In this document: positions 10,571 through 22,385 of the stretch, piece by piece
Position numbering within the stretch: the stretch's first letter is position 1
Layout: each line of letters begins with the position of its first letter
Assembly (NCBI RefSeq): GCF_021869535.1
Contig: NW_026262734.1
Span: 110,643,088-110,707,087, forward strand
Length of the DNA stretch: 64,000 nucleotides
Direction: 5' to 3'
Source of the DNA: Mytilus californianus
Taxonomy: Eukaryota; Mollusca; Bivalvia; Mytilida; Mytilidae
Notes under the pieces: generated by a model
The model's input: the letters and a program-made list of their open reading frames with translations, nothing else
Told to the model about the DNA's origin: nothing
The model's database searches: none
Translations under genes and position numbers: made by a program

Positions 10571-12949
10571 TAGTGTAACATAGATATAAAACAACTACTG
10601 GAAGAATTCCAGGTTCTTCTGATAGAGGAGGGGTTTACAGAAGGTAACTGGTAACTACAACCGGAAATTACATAAGCAATATACTATTAGTATCGGTATC
10701 GGATTCGACCTGGAACTTGTTAATTATTGGATATATGGAAAACAAAATGGCCTGGAATAGTGTAATTTTTAAACAACACCATTGTCCTATATTAGTTATA
10801 TATAAAGTTGAATTCGTTGATTCGTCGTTTTTATGTCATGCCGGCTAACAAATTGGACCTCGTTATTTTAGAGGTATAGATGTTTGTTCAGTATCAATAA
10901 TTTGTAGCAACCATTTGGTTGTAAGTAAATATTGTTTTATATTGCATGTCGTTTTCGGTGTGTGTGGAGTTTATTATTTAAAGATATTGCAGGTGCATTT
11001 CGTACGGCATAAGATCATTGCCAGTTTTTCATTCCTTATATCTAATCTTCAGTATTTACTCGTGTGTTGAATGAAAAGATATTTTTATTAGATTAATTCT
11101 CATAATTCCAGAATTGTGATAACAAGAAACATAGTCAGTACATAACATGATATTTATATTTATATTTGAAGTTCTTTGAAATGCTTTCAGTTTTATCGTG
11201 TAATGATACTTTTATCTTAAGTTAGAATCTGAAATAACAAATTAAGATTAGAAATACAAAATAACTTTATAGATCTTTATAAAGCACGTGTAAATCGGTC
11301 GGATGTAAATCAATTGTTTTAATGCTCGATACTGTATTAATGTTTAATATGCTTAAACACTCTAATTATATATCAGTTTCTGAATTATAATTCACATTGT
11401 TATATCCTGAATTTTGAGATTAGGGAAAAAGAAGCACACAATAACTGTATAACAAGACGTCATATTTCATTAAGAATAGAAAAAAAATTTAGAAGGTAAA
11501 CAAAACTCCAAGATAGATTATAACACAGTTAGATCATCAAACTAACCGTTTTTAATGTTGCAAATCTCGTAAATCTCGTGATTATTGGCAAAATTGGCAA
11601 TAAGCTGTTTCATTAGTGGCTTGGCACATGCACTTTACAAATAAAGTTGATGGACAAATCCAGGTTCTGCGACGCCAAAATCCTCCAAATTATATGAAAG
11701 TCATTTTAAGTGCCAGACAAAAAAAAACAAGCATTGCAAGTCAAAAGTGTGAACCAATTTCAAGGATAGAAAATTACAAAAACTGAACAAATAATAATAG
11801 CACGCATAAACAAGTGAACATTAGGGGGCGATGAAAAAGGAATGAAACCAACTGGAACTAAACACTCTATCAACAATGTGAACAAAAATTAAGTTATACA
11901 TAGCATACGGGAAAATCGTGGATTATCTATTGCTCGAGAAAATTACAGTCACGAATTGTTTGTCAGATAAACGTACCTACCTAATACAAGGCGTCATACG
12001 AACAACACATATGAAAAATAGAATTCGAATAATTGACGCTATGTATGCTTTGTTTTTTAATTTGAATGACCGATATGTTTTAATTGACAATTTTAATTTA
12101 CAAGTCATTTTTGTGGAGAAGTATGAACTAAAAATCGGACATAATTGTAACGATGAGAAACACATGCATTGCTTGGAATTGTTTTTATTATATTAATTAC
12201 TGTAACGTGTATCTTAAGAATATTGAAACTAGAGCAGAATCCCATACAGGGATACGTTTAATTCTGTTAAAAACTAAGACCGCTTCAAGATTTATTGACA
12301 TTTGTTGAAATTCAATGTTAGACATGCCTAAACCGGCAACGTTTTGTGATCAGGAAGTGTATTGTTTATATATAAACACTGCATATATTCCAAAATCGCA
12401 ATAAACAAATATTCCATATAAGAAACAATTTTCTGCTTCTTCGTGATTCAAGTTTAAAAGATATGTAACAGTTGCATTTGATTATCAGACAAAAGATAAA
12501 TATATAGATAGATAGTGCGCATAATTAGCTAGGAATTATACTAGAAGCTTCAACTAATTAGTTCGTGGATTGAGACGATTTTTTTTACATCAAAGTTCAA
12601 ATGACGTTGAATAAGCAATTATAGATAGGTCATCGAACGGCCTTTCACATTTTCTTCACTCTTCTCGTTATTATAGGAGCATGTTCATTTATAACGTCTT
12701 ATAAGATAGAGTACAATGCATCCAATGCATGGTATGGATCATCAAAAATAAAGTATTTCGTAACAATGTTTAGCCACTAAATCTTCTATATATTGATTTC
12801 TTGAATTTAAATTCCTGCAGTTTCCATATTAATACCCCCACCCTCCCATTCCTTGTTAGGCTGGGTATCTTTTCATCTGGAATTTCCTTAGGTTTTAAGT
12901 CTAAGAGTATCACATGATTTATAAGTGTGACACTGCCTTTTGGGTAGCA
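10571..12949. other. Unassigned AT-rich DNA
   Basis: Largest empty stretch on the left side. ORFs on both strands at 11,918-12,196 overlap and look like chance. No tail fragments noticed. Confidence 0.45.
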
Positions 12950-13460
12950 GTCCTTTCGCGCCAATTGCTATTTTTAATAGGTATCAATTGCGCCAATTTG
13001 CGGAATTCATTAGCGCCAATTCACCTGTACTAATCATTACTAATGCATAATAATTGATGACTACGCTGTGTTTCAACTTTCCGTATAAATAAGAATCTTT
13101 CTTCTTTTCCCCTGTTTATATTGCTTTAAATAAACTCATCTTAGATAATAGAGTGTGTTATTGTCTGTCATTAATAGTTGTAATTACTATAACATTATAC
13201 AAGAGAACCTAGTCGTAGATACTATGTTTGTGTCTCAAATTACAAATTTCAGCCTTTAATATAATTAAATGACTTTTAATTCAGTCTATGTAAAATGCCG
13301 GTGCGTTGCTTTTTATTGAAATAAATTGGTACATTCGTATACTTTATTTTTGGCGCGATTGATACTAGGCAATTTGAAAACTTGTTGGGCAAACGTACCA
13401 TTGGCGCAATGAGTTGTGGCACAAAAACACTTTTTTGTCGCAAATGGATTTCTCCCATCA
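12950..13460. repeat. Cluster of GCGCCAAT-type words in inverted arrangement
   Basis: 'gcgccaattgc', 'gcgccaatttgcgg' and 'gcgccaattcacc' lie at 12,958-13,030. Opposite-strand versions ('ttggcgcgattgatac', 'ttggcgcaatgag') lie at 13,350-13,410. The paired 'tatcaattgcgcc' and 'ggcgcgattgata' suggest an old foldback repeat rather than regulatory sites. Confidence 0.4.
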
Positions 13461-13627
13461 TTCGTTAATCCTTGTTTTCATAACAATAAACAATCTTTGA
13501 GCAATACATCATACATAAACTAAGAAACACAGAAAACACCAAGAAACACTTATGCGATTACTTGTATATTTTGTGTCAAATTATTGATAAAATTAAAAAT
13601 GATGGAATTATTTACATCTTTGTCCTT

Positions 13628-13822
13628 TGCATTGTGTATGGAAAGCTGTCTTATTGTCAATCATACCACATTTTTGTCCTTTAATTGTATTGTGTATGGA
13701 AAATTGTCTCATTGGCGATCATACCATATCTTTATCCTTTGTATTGTGCATGGAAAGTTGTCTGGCAATCATACCACATCTTTGTCCAGTGTACTGTGTA
13801 TGGAAAGTTGTCTGGCAAGCAT
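13628..13822 (+). repeat. Degenerate leading units of the 54-bp minisatellite
   Basis: Four variable units of about 50-58 bp, each with 'atggaaa', 'gtct' and 'cataccac'. Two of them carry 'ggc(a/g)atcatacc', the tail B/C spelling, not the 'ggccttcatacc' of the core array. They look like the founder units from which the uniform array grew. Confidence 0.85.
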
Positions 13823-15721
13823 ACCACATCTTTGTCCTTTGTATTGTTTATGGAAATTTGTCTCATTGGCCTTCATACCACATCTTTGTCCTTTGTATTG
13901 TTTATGGAAATTTGTCTCATTGGCCTTCATACCACATCTTTGTCCTTTGTATTGTTTATGGAAATTTGTCTCATTGGCCTTCATACCACATCTTTGTCCT
14001 TTGTATTGTTTATGGAAATTTGTCTCATTGGCCTTCATACCACATCTTTGTCCTTTGTATTGTTTATGGAAATTTGTCTCATTGGCCTTCATACCACATC
14101 TTTGTCCTTTGTATTGTTTATGGAAATTTGTCTCATTGGCCTTCATACCACATCTTTGTCCTTTGTATTGTTTATGGAAATTTGTCTCATTGGCCTTCAT
14201 ACCACATCTTTGTCCTTTGTATTGTTTATGGAAATTTGTCTCATTGGCCTTCATACCACATCTTTGTCCTTTGTATTGTTTATGGAAATTTGTCTCATTG
14301 GCCTTCATACCACATCTTTGTCCTTTGTATTGTTTATGGAAATTTGTCTCATTGGCCTTCATACCACATCTTTGTCCTTTGTATTGTTTATGGAAATTTG
14401 TCTCATTGGCCTTCATACCACATCTTTGTCCTTTGTATTGTTTATGGAAATTTGTCTCATTGGCCTTCATACCACATCTTTGTCCTTTGTATTGTTTATG
14501 GAAATTTGTCTCATTGGCCTTCATACCACATCTTTGTCCTTTGTATTGTTTATGGAAATTTGTCTCATTGGCCTTCATACCACATCTTTGTCCTTTGTAT
14601 TGTTTATGGAAATTTGTCTCATTGGCCTTCATACCACATCTTTGTCCTTTGTATTGTTTATGGAAATTTGTCTCATTGGCCTTCATACCACATCTTTGTC
14701 CTTTGTATTGTTTATGGAAATTTGTCTCATTGGCCTTCATACCACATCTTTGTCCTTTGTATTGTTTATGGAAATTTGTCTCATTGGCCTTCATACCACA
14801 TCTTTGTCCTTTGTATTGTTTATGGAAATTTGTCTCATTGGCCTTCATACCACATCTTTGTCCTTTGTATTGTTTATGGAAATTTGTCTCATTGGCCTTC
14901 ATACCACATCTTTGTCCTTTGTATTGTTTATGGAAATTTGTCTCATTGGCCTTCATACCACATCTTTGTCCTTTGTATTGTTTATGGAAATTTGTCTCAT
15001 TGGCCTTCATACCACATCTTTGTCCTTTGTATTGTTTATGGAAATTTGTCTCATTGGCCTTCATACCACATCTTTGTCCTTTGTATTGTTTATGGAAATT
15101 TGTCTCATTGGCCTTCATACCACATCTTTGTCCTTTGTATTGTTTATGGAAATTTGTCTCATTGGCCTTCATACCACATCTTTGTCCTTTGTATTGTTTA
15201 TGGAAATTTGTCTCATTGGCCTTCATACCACATCTTTGTCCTTTGTATTGTTTATGGAAATTTGTCTCATTGGCCTTCATACCACATCTTTGTCCTTTGT
15301 ATTGTTTATGGAAATTTGTCTCATTGGCCTTCATACCACATCTTTGTCCTTTGTATTGTTTATGGAAATTTGTCTCATTGGCCTTCATACCACATCTTTG
15401 TCCTTTGTATTGTTTATGGAAATTTGTCTCATTGGCCTTCATACCACATCTTTGTCCTTTGTATTGTTTATGGAAATTTGTCTCATTGGCCTTCATACCA
15501 CATCTTTGTCCTTTGTATTGTTTATGGAAATTTGTCTCATTGGCCTTCATACCACATCTTTGTCCTTTGTATTGTTTATGGAAATTTGTCTCATTGGCCT
15601 TCATACCACATCTTTGTCCTTTGTATTGTTTATGGAAATTTGTCTCATTGGCCTTCATACCACATCTTTGTCCTTTGTATTGTTTATGGAAATTTGTCTC
15701 ATTGGCCTTCATACCACATCT
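13823..15721 (+). repeat. Minisatellite, 35 identical 54-bp units
   Basis: The unit contains 'atggaaatttgtctcattgg', 'ccttcataccacatctt' and 'tgtcctttgtattgttt'. From 13,823 to 15,712 there are 35 units with no difference that I can see, ending where the sequence turns into 'tttttatttacttattt'. Because 54 is a multiple of 3 and the unit lacks stops in four frames, it creates four 640-740-residue ORFs (18-residue repeats); I regard all of these as artefacts. About two thirds of the unit matches the 3' terminus of retroelement tail B/C. Confidence 0.97.
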
Positions 15722-16954
15722 TTTTATTTACTTATTTTTTATCGTTCTTTGCTTTCATGGTCATCCGAGACAGGAATATATTTTTTTCTTTCTAACGTAT
15801 TACAAATATTGACGTTGACGTTTAATAGAAAAATAATTGGTTGTAGATTGAACTGATTTAACATGGGGAGATTATTCCTAAGTGTAATTATTGTGGTAGT
15901 TAGAAAAAAAAAATCCTCTTCAAAGGGCGTCATTCAGACGTTGTGAAATGCCGCTAATATAATTGTCAGTGAACAGTAATTTCAAAACAACTAACTATCT
16001 TAGATTATAATCGATCTCTACCAAATTACGGCAATTATCTTGGGAGTTTTGTAAAATATTTTTGATAATTTGGTTTTCTTGAATAAACGTTTATGTACTA
16101 CAAACCAATATTTAATTGAATATGTACAATGATAATAAAAAAAGGGCCAATTACAATACATTGTAATGGTCAACGCGCTGTTATATTTAAATATTGATCA
16201 TTATTAGCATGTAACAAATGAAAGCCCTTGTTCTAGCATGTTTTGATTTTTTTAAAGCTAACTCTCAAATATTTATATGTTTTACTCATGATTTGAGCTG
16301 TCGTAACATTGACTACGTTTTGAAGAAGAAAAAAAAGAAACAAACACAAAGATTCTGATTATTTGTCATGTATATTGGGTGCCTCACAAGCCGACACTTT
16401 TATTTTCAATAATCAATAAACAAACTACTCGTTACCGGTGTTTTTCCCGCTATTTCGTTACTTTAGTTTTTCTTTGTCAACGTTTCTTCATACATGTTAT
16501 ATTATTTGTCTTTTTTTCTGGCTTCACAGATGGTTTATCAACAATTTGTCATATGGTTCAAAAGATTCTCTTCTCTCAAGTGTTAGAGACATTTGTAAAT
16601 GGTAGTCAGAGTCCTGCATTACAATAGCTTTAAATATAATCCATTTCACGAACCTTTAATGTACATAATGTATTTCACTTATAACATACAATATATATCC
16701 CATTTATAATGTTCTGATCACTTTTCTAGCTGATAGTCTAAATTTTTCCTATATTTTACTATCTAAAGTAATGTGCATGTAAGTGACTAAATAATGTTCT
16801 TTCCCTGTGTCGTTCATAAAGAACTAGAATGAAATACAAACGTTAATGGAAATCTAAATAAGGAAATTTCCAATAGTTATAATGAATGAATTTACACTTT
16901 TCGACATCTTTATGTTAAAAAAACATATGTGCAAATTGACTAAATGTCTTCTAT
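15722..16954. other. Unassigned AT-rich DNA
   Basis: Nothing recognised. A plus-strand ORF at 16,379-16,627 shows no domain. Confidence 0.45.
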
Positions 16955-17110
16955 CAGTTATGCCTGTACCAAATCATGAATATGACAGTTCTTGTTCACT
17001 GGTTCCGTTGATGGAAAGCGTCGATCTGATTTTGTCAGTTTTTATGGACTTCCCCTTTTTGAATTTGCATTGGAGTTCGGTATTTTTGTTATACTTTTTA
17101 CAGGTAGCTA
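16955..17110 (+). repeat. Dispersed repeat F
   Basis: 'atgcctgtaccaaatcatga', 'atatgacagttcttgttc' and 'cattggagttcggtattttt' match the copy at 54,975-55,130 word for word in order. The ORF across it is repeat-derived. Confidence 0.7.
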
Positions 17111-17279
17111 TAAAGATTCTTTTATACCCCCTCAACCTTCCGTAAAAAGCCGTATAACGGCGACATGACGTCAAATGTACATGCATTTCAGCTCGTTCAG
17201 TGATGGATAATATTCGGAACACTTATTTATTGCTTGTCAAGCAGAGATGGACCTAGTCAAATTTGGCCTTCCAACTTTT

Positions 17280-17345
17280 TTTATTTGAGCGCTACTGGTG
17301 AGTCCTATATAGACGACACATGTTAGTTATAAGCCTGCATGCATG
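17280..17345 (+). repeat. Short repeat E fragment
   Basis: 'actggtgagtcctatataga', 'cgacacatgttagttataag' and 'cctg' resemble the 'gatgagtcttttgtatacta' block of repeat E at 49.9 kb. Confidence 0.4.
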
Positions 17346-17554
17346 GTATCTTCAATGAGTGTTTTTTGTTTGAGAATATTTGACCCGACTATTTGGTAAG
17401 CTGGATCCGAATAGATCGAGTTGATTATATAAAAATACATGATCTAAGGAATAAAGCCGAAAAGTGTTTGTAAAAGGCCGTACTAAATTACATGTGTTCT
17501 TGAATGCCTCTCTCCAGTATCTTTTGTGTTGCAAATACAAATATGTAACATATA

Positions 17555-17830
17555 AACAAACGACAACCACTGAATTACAGGCTCCTGACTTGGGACAGGC
17601 ACATACATACAGAATGTGGCGGGGTTAAACATGTTAGCGGGATCCCAACCCTCCCCCTAACCTGGGACAGTGGTGTAACAGTACAACATAAGAACGAACT
17701 ATAAAAATCAGTTGAAAAAGGCTTAACTCATCAGATGGATACAAATACAACTATACAAATACAAGTGGACGTGGCCGGGTACTTGTACATCCAAACAACA
17801 AAAAGACACTAAGTACAGATCTTGATGAGA
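17555..17830 (-). mobile_element. Tail B fragment, internal part
   Basis: Matches the internal half of tail B: 'caggctcctgacttgggaca', 'gtggcggggttaaacatg', 'cctaacctgggacagtgg', 'gttgaaaaaggcttaac' and 'gacactaagtacagatc'. The 3'-terminal part carrying 'gatgtggtatgattgcc' is missing, so this copy has lost its end as well as its start. Confidence 0.8.
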
Positions 17831-17984
17831 GACAAACACGAGCAATGTTTTATAGATTTCTAATAGAAAAAAAACATATTAAATACACACTGTTAATACT
17901 TTCTCCGTTCTTGTTCCATTAGCTAGTCAAAAAGTGCGTTCTAGTACAATATAAGTTGTATATAATAACATTAGCAGTGCCAAT

Positions 17985-18570
17985 TTTTCTGCACTCGATG
18001 CGCATTTCGACAATAAATATCTCTTCAGTGATGATCGAGGCCAGCATATTTAAAAATCCAAAATTTATTAACTAGACGAAGAGCTAATAAGCCAAAACGG
18101 ACAAAACGTATAGCCAAAGCCCGGCAAGGAATCAGAGCTTTGCACGAGGGAGATATATTCCTTAATTTCGAATAATTAACTATTAACAAAGTTTTGAAAC
18201 ATCAAATTTTAACAACACATATCCGTATTTTCATGCCAGTACCGAAGCACTGACTACTAGGGTTTTGATTCCTACGGGTAAACAGTCTACCAACAAAGAT
18301 ATCGACCAAGTGGTAGTAATAACATTTACGTATAACTTTCCTATCTTTTTCTTTAGCTTAAGAAAAAAAACAAATGTTTCGTATAGAAAAGTATTTAATA
18401 TAGATGTCATGGAGACAGGAACTTTCAAATATGTCATATATACATGTACCGGGATTAAATTTGTTTACGCCAAACGCGCGTTTCGTCTACAAAAGGCCCA
18501 TCAGTGACGCTCGAATTAAACCAATTAAAGACCAAATAAAGTTGAAGAGCATTGAGGACCCAAAATTCAT
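17985..18570 (-). repeat. Repeat E, two fragments
   Basis: A weak fragment at 17,985-18,060 is followed by a better one at 18,230-18,570: 'gtaccgaagcactgactact', 'caaacgcgcgtttcgtctac', 'cccatcagtgacgctcg' and 'gttgaagagcattgaggac'. Between the blocks is unrelated AT-rich sequence. Three ORFs crossing this region are repeat artefacts. Confidence 0.65.
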
Positions 18571-19256
18571 AATATACATTATATTAATTTCTCATCTTAT
18601 TATTTTTCACAATAAAATACGTTTTATTTTAATAAACGAGGTCAAACATCTTTCATACTCACAAACGAAGATTTCTTTTTCTCAAGTGTAGGTAAATGAT
18701 TGCATTGTATCTGTCAGTGTATTCATAATAAAGAATTGATAACACTTTTTTTCAAACGTTAGATCATTTAGATTAAATCAAAAATAGATGCATGCATTTC
18801 AATAAAAAGGTGATGAATATGAAACTAAAGAAATTTATATACCGTGATTAATGTGTAATTTGATACAAACGTCACGGGAGCCAAATAACAATGTAAAGAA
18901 ATTGCCAAGTTGTTTTTGGAATCACTCAGTGACAATTAATTGAATTATCTTAAGCATTATCTCGTGTTTTGTACGTAGATGCATTTTGCTCCTTCTTCCA
19001 GTACATCAATCAAACAGTTTGAATGGCTTTTGTTCAATATCTAAGTGTTCAATGTCCAAGTAGGAGACTAGCTATAAAAGCTTCTATCTGAGGTAAATTA
19101 AATATAATGCAGTAGGAACAATAAACGCACATACATATCATCACGGTATGAAAGTGTGAATCCCCGAAAACAAATTGTTTAGTTAGTTACAGCAGGCTAC
19201 AATGTATGAATTTTACAGTATGATTGTTTTAATTCATACATATAGGTGTCATAACG
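18571..19256. other. Unassigned AT-rich DNA
   Basis: Nothing recognisable. Confidence 0.4.
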
Positions 19257-19576
19257 AGTGTTGATTAGGCATCGCTTGATATCAACTCGAGTTATTTAAT
19301 TTAAATATAATGATAAACCTTTGACGAGTTTATTCTTATTATTAAAAATTGAATAACGAGACTTGGTATCAAGCAATACCCAATTCTCAATAGTTGTTAA
19401 ACTTATTTATCTTATGGTAAAATTATTTTTGTCCTGGTGAATAACGAGACTTGGTATCAAGCAATACCCAATTCTCAAGAGTTGTTAAACTTATTTATCT
19501 TATGGTAAAAATTATTTTTGTCCTGGTGAATAACGAGACGTGGTATCAAGCAATTATACCCAATTCTCAAGAGTTA
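19257..19576. repeat. Inverted-repeat element with one arm tandemly duplicated
   Basis: Units at 19,351-19,438 (88 bp), 19,439-19,527 (89 bp) and 19,528-19,576 (partial) each start 'gaataacgagac.tggtatc'. A diverged inverted copy of the same word lies at 19,257-19,299 ('gcttgatatcaactcgag'). The layout fits a small inverted-repeat element whose right arm was duplicated in tandem. Confidence 0.75.
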
Positions 19577-20129
19577 AATTATAAATTTTACACTAACCTA
19601 TCGATCAATATTTTTCTATTATTGAAATTCTATAAATATTTTATTTCAGCTATATCAATATTATGCAAATTCCTCCTTTATAAAGTTCAATCTATTTCAC
19701 GTGACATGGGATAAAGCTGTTTCCATTTATCAAGACTCATATAACTAATGATTGGAATGTTGGTTTTTTCTCTTTTTTTTTCGAAATGGACACAAGTTTT
19801 GCACGAAGCGCGGAGAAGTATAACACAGCCATAAAACAGGTAAATTTGATGTAACTTTATTGAATGCTTCTTTTTTTAGTCTTGTTTGGTGATTGAAGCA
19901 TTCACTGGAGCTGATTTTAAAGGACCCGAGAAGGGAGTTCATACTAACATTTTGCGAACGGTTCAAATTTTTTCAATCCTGCTAGACTGCAAACATAGTG
20001 ATATTCAAAAGTTTTAAGATACATTTCGATGGCAAAATAATAAACAAAAATGTTCTCGAGTTAAACAGACCTTTTTGTTTGATATTTTTTTTTAAAATGC
20101 CTATGCTTTGTTATAACAATCTAATTAAC

Positions 20130-20215
20130 AAAACCGATCTCGCATTGCTCCCGTTTTCCGACGTGTCGCGTGGATGTGCCATATCAGAAAACAGGAGCGC
20201 TGCGAGATCGGTTTT
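20130..20215. repeat. Hairpin with 29-bp arms
   Basis: Left arm 20,130-20,158 ('aaaaccgatctcgcattgct' onward) pairs with right arm 20,187-20,215 ('gctgcgagatcggtttt' at its end) with about three mismatches, around a 28-base loop. It is GC-richer than its surroundings. It may be a small foldback repeat or a structured RNA site; the sequence does not decide. Confidence 0.8.
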
Positions 20216-20717
20216 TAATAAAATTTTGTTAAAACGCTGTCATGGAAAGCCAGTGCAGTTATTGATGTTGTGTTTTATTTGATATAATTTCACCAAGTGG
20301 TTGTTCCAATAACAACTATGGCATTTGTATGAAATATCTGTGCAATGTTAATAATGTGTAAATCAAGTGTGTTTCTTGTTACTTAGGCTAACTCCTTTCT
20401 ATTGACAAAGACTTTACTATCGAATGTCATGTAGTTGGATGCTAATTATTTTGCAACAATCAGATATTTTGTTTCTTAATTGAATATTATGTTGTCTGTG
20501 GTTTAGATGAAACATCATTATAGTTGAAGCATATTTACATGTAAATCATTTCTTTACACAAAAAGACAAAACCAAACATTGATATTCTGTGCTGAAACGA
20601 ATATTTGTATTTCTGTTACATGTTCAAATTTGTCACCGCTCCAAATAATACTTATATAACTTTGCAATAATATGAATTTCCTAAAAAAAAAGTATTTATT
20701 TCAAAATGCTGAATAAA

Positions 20718-21331
20718 GGTAGCAATACACAGTTAGGAAAAAACTTGAAATTGACACTCATAATTTTTAACCACCCTCTTTCCTTCCTTTTTAACAAATA
20801 AGGCTTAATATTTGTGTTATGCATGTTTATATTTATGGAAAGAGCATCTTCCATAGATTTGATTTCCAATAGTTATAATGGTGAAATATAATCTCTTTTT
20901 GGTGTAACCATGGCAACAATCTGCATTTATTTGATACAAATATTGCAAAAAGGGGGGTAATCCATTAGAGTGATACCTTTCCTGAAACCATAGACATTTA
21001 TCTATCAAGAGGTTAAAAAAAAATCATATGCATTTCTGCTCGTTTTTCCATAAAATTGAATTGAAAAGATCGAGAGTCAAATCTTTGTTGAAAAACACTA
21101 CAATAATTTCTGGACCTATTGGTGGTACGGATGTGAAAATACGGAGTGTAAAACAGAAAAATGGCCTATAAAACATGCTAAAAACAATCTAGATGTTCAT
21201 ATTAACCCACTTGGAAGGCTATATTATTCTTCCACTATCTAAAAATCAATGTTATTGTACAAAAACTTTCATATTTAAAAAATTCACCATGGCCAAATGC
21301 GAAACTAAACTTCTAACTGTGTATTGCTACC
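20718..21331. mobile_element. 614-bp MITE with perfect 19-bp terminal inverted repeats
   Basis: The left end GGTAGCAATACACAGTTAG (20,718-20,736) is the exact reverse complement of 21,313-21,331. Both ends are flanked outside by AAA, which could be a 3-bp target duplication. No transposase reading is present (the longest internal ORF, 63 residues, is unrecognised), so it is non-autonomous and would depend on a transposase elsewhere. The superfamily is undecided. Confidence 0.85.
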
Positions 21332-21889
21332 AAAGAGAAAAAAGGCCATGGTTATAATTAAAAAAAATGAAATAAACAGAACACAACCGAATGGTTAACA
21401 CGAACAATTCCCAAAACCAGGTGTAAAATTGTTAACGAAATGCATTAACGAGTTTAAGTACGTCAACATCATCATATTCCTGTACACGTTCATATAACGT
21501 TCATTATTTTTCTATTTTTTTCGGTCAACAGTTGATCCTGACCTATTTCCGTTAATTGTGACGTCATGTTCTGAATTATATTTCTATCTATTACACGTAT
21601 TGATCCAAGAGTTAATGCCTTTACAAGCTATTAATTATCTTTTGACTTAAAAGATCAGAGAAAGTGACCGGTAGGAAATAAACTTAATCATTCTAATGAT
21701 CCTTCTATCAATATACAGATACCAGAAACAATCCAATATTATTGAAAATCAAGAAAATATTAAGATGGTAAAGAACGTTTATTACATTTGCCATTTTAAA
21801 TCAAATCAATTCATTTCGCAAATCACACAGATGAAAAGAAATTAATTTAGGAGTTTACTAGTCCGAGTTTAAGACACTGACTTACATGG
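21332..21889. other. Unassigned AT-rich DNA
   Basis: Nothing recognisable. Confidence 0.4.
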
Positions 21890-22385
21890 AAAAACATCGT
21901 TTATTTATATGTTGAAACTAAGTTGTGAACTAGCTTCAGTAACTGCGAGTTCTCTTGTATCGATACTTTGTGTCTTTATTTTGTTTTTGTGCTAGGTACT
22001 GGTCTGATGAGTCCTTTCAAACTGATTTGTACAGTTTCTTCTATTTGTTTTGTTTAACAAATTGCACAGGTTAGGTGGAGGGTTGAACGGCAATATGTTC
22101 AACCATGTCACATTTTCATGTCCATGTCTCAAGCCAGTGGATGTTATTGTTGCGGTCTGTCAGTTTTTTTTTTTTACATTCATTGATGTAGTAAAAATCA
22201 TTCCGTCTTTTTTCTCTTTTGATTTTTGTTATGTTTTGTCCAATCGGTCCTTTTATTGCATAATGTAATGTATGAGGTTTTGTACATTGTTGAAGGCCAT
22301 ACAATGACCTGTCAAAATTCATTTCTTTATCATTTGGTCTATAGATAGTTGTCTTATTGGCAATCATACCATATTTTCTCATTTT
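21890..22385 (+). mobile_element. Tail B/C copy, diverged
   Basis: In order: 'gaactagcttcagtaactgc', 'ggtctgatgagtcctttcaa', 'ggttaggtggagggttgaac', 'gttgaaggccatacaatgac', 'catttggtctatagatagtt' and the terminus 'cttattggcaatcatacca'. A nearly complete but old tail of about 0.5 kb. Confidence 0.75.

Noticed and set aside
13628..15721. CRISPR-like array
   Set aside because: Units are contiguous with no unique spacers, and the DNA is animal.
13584..15856. Long repetitive proteins (647-742 residues) on both strands
   Set aside because: All arise from one stop-free 54-bp unit whose length is divisible by 3; no frame is favoured and no gene structure surrounds them.
18231..18691. Three overlapping ORFs
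   Set aside because: They run through repeat E blocks; reading frames are by-products of the repeat.
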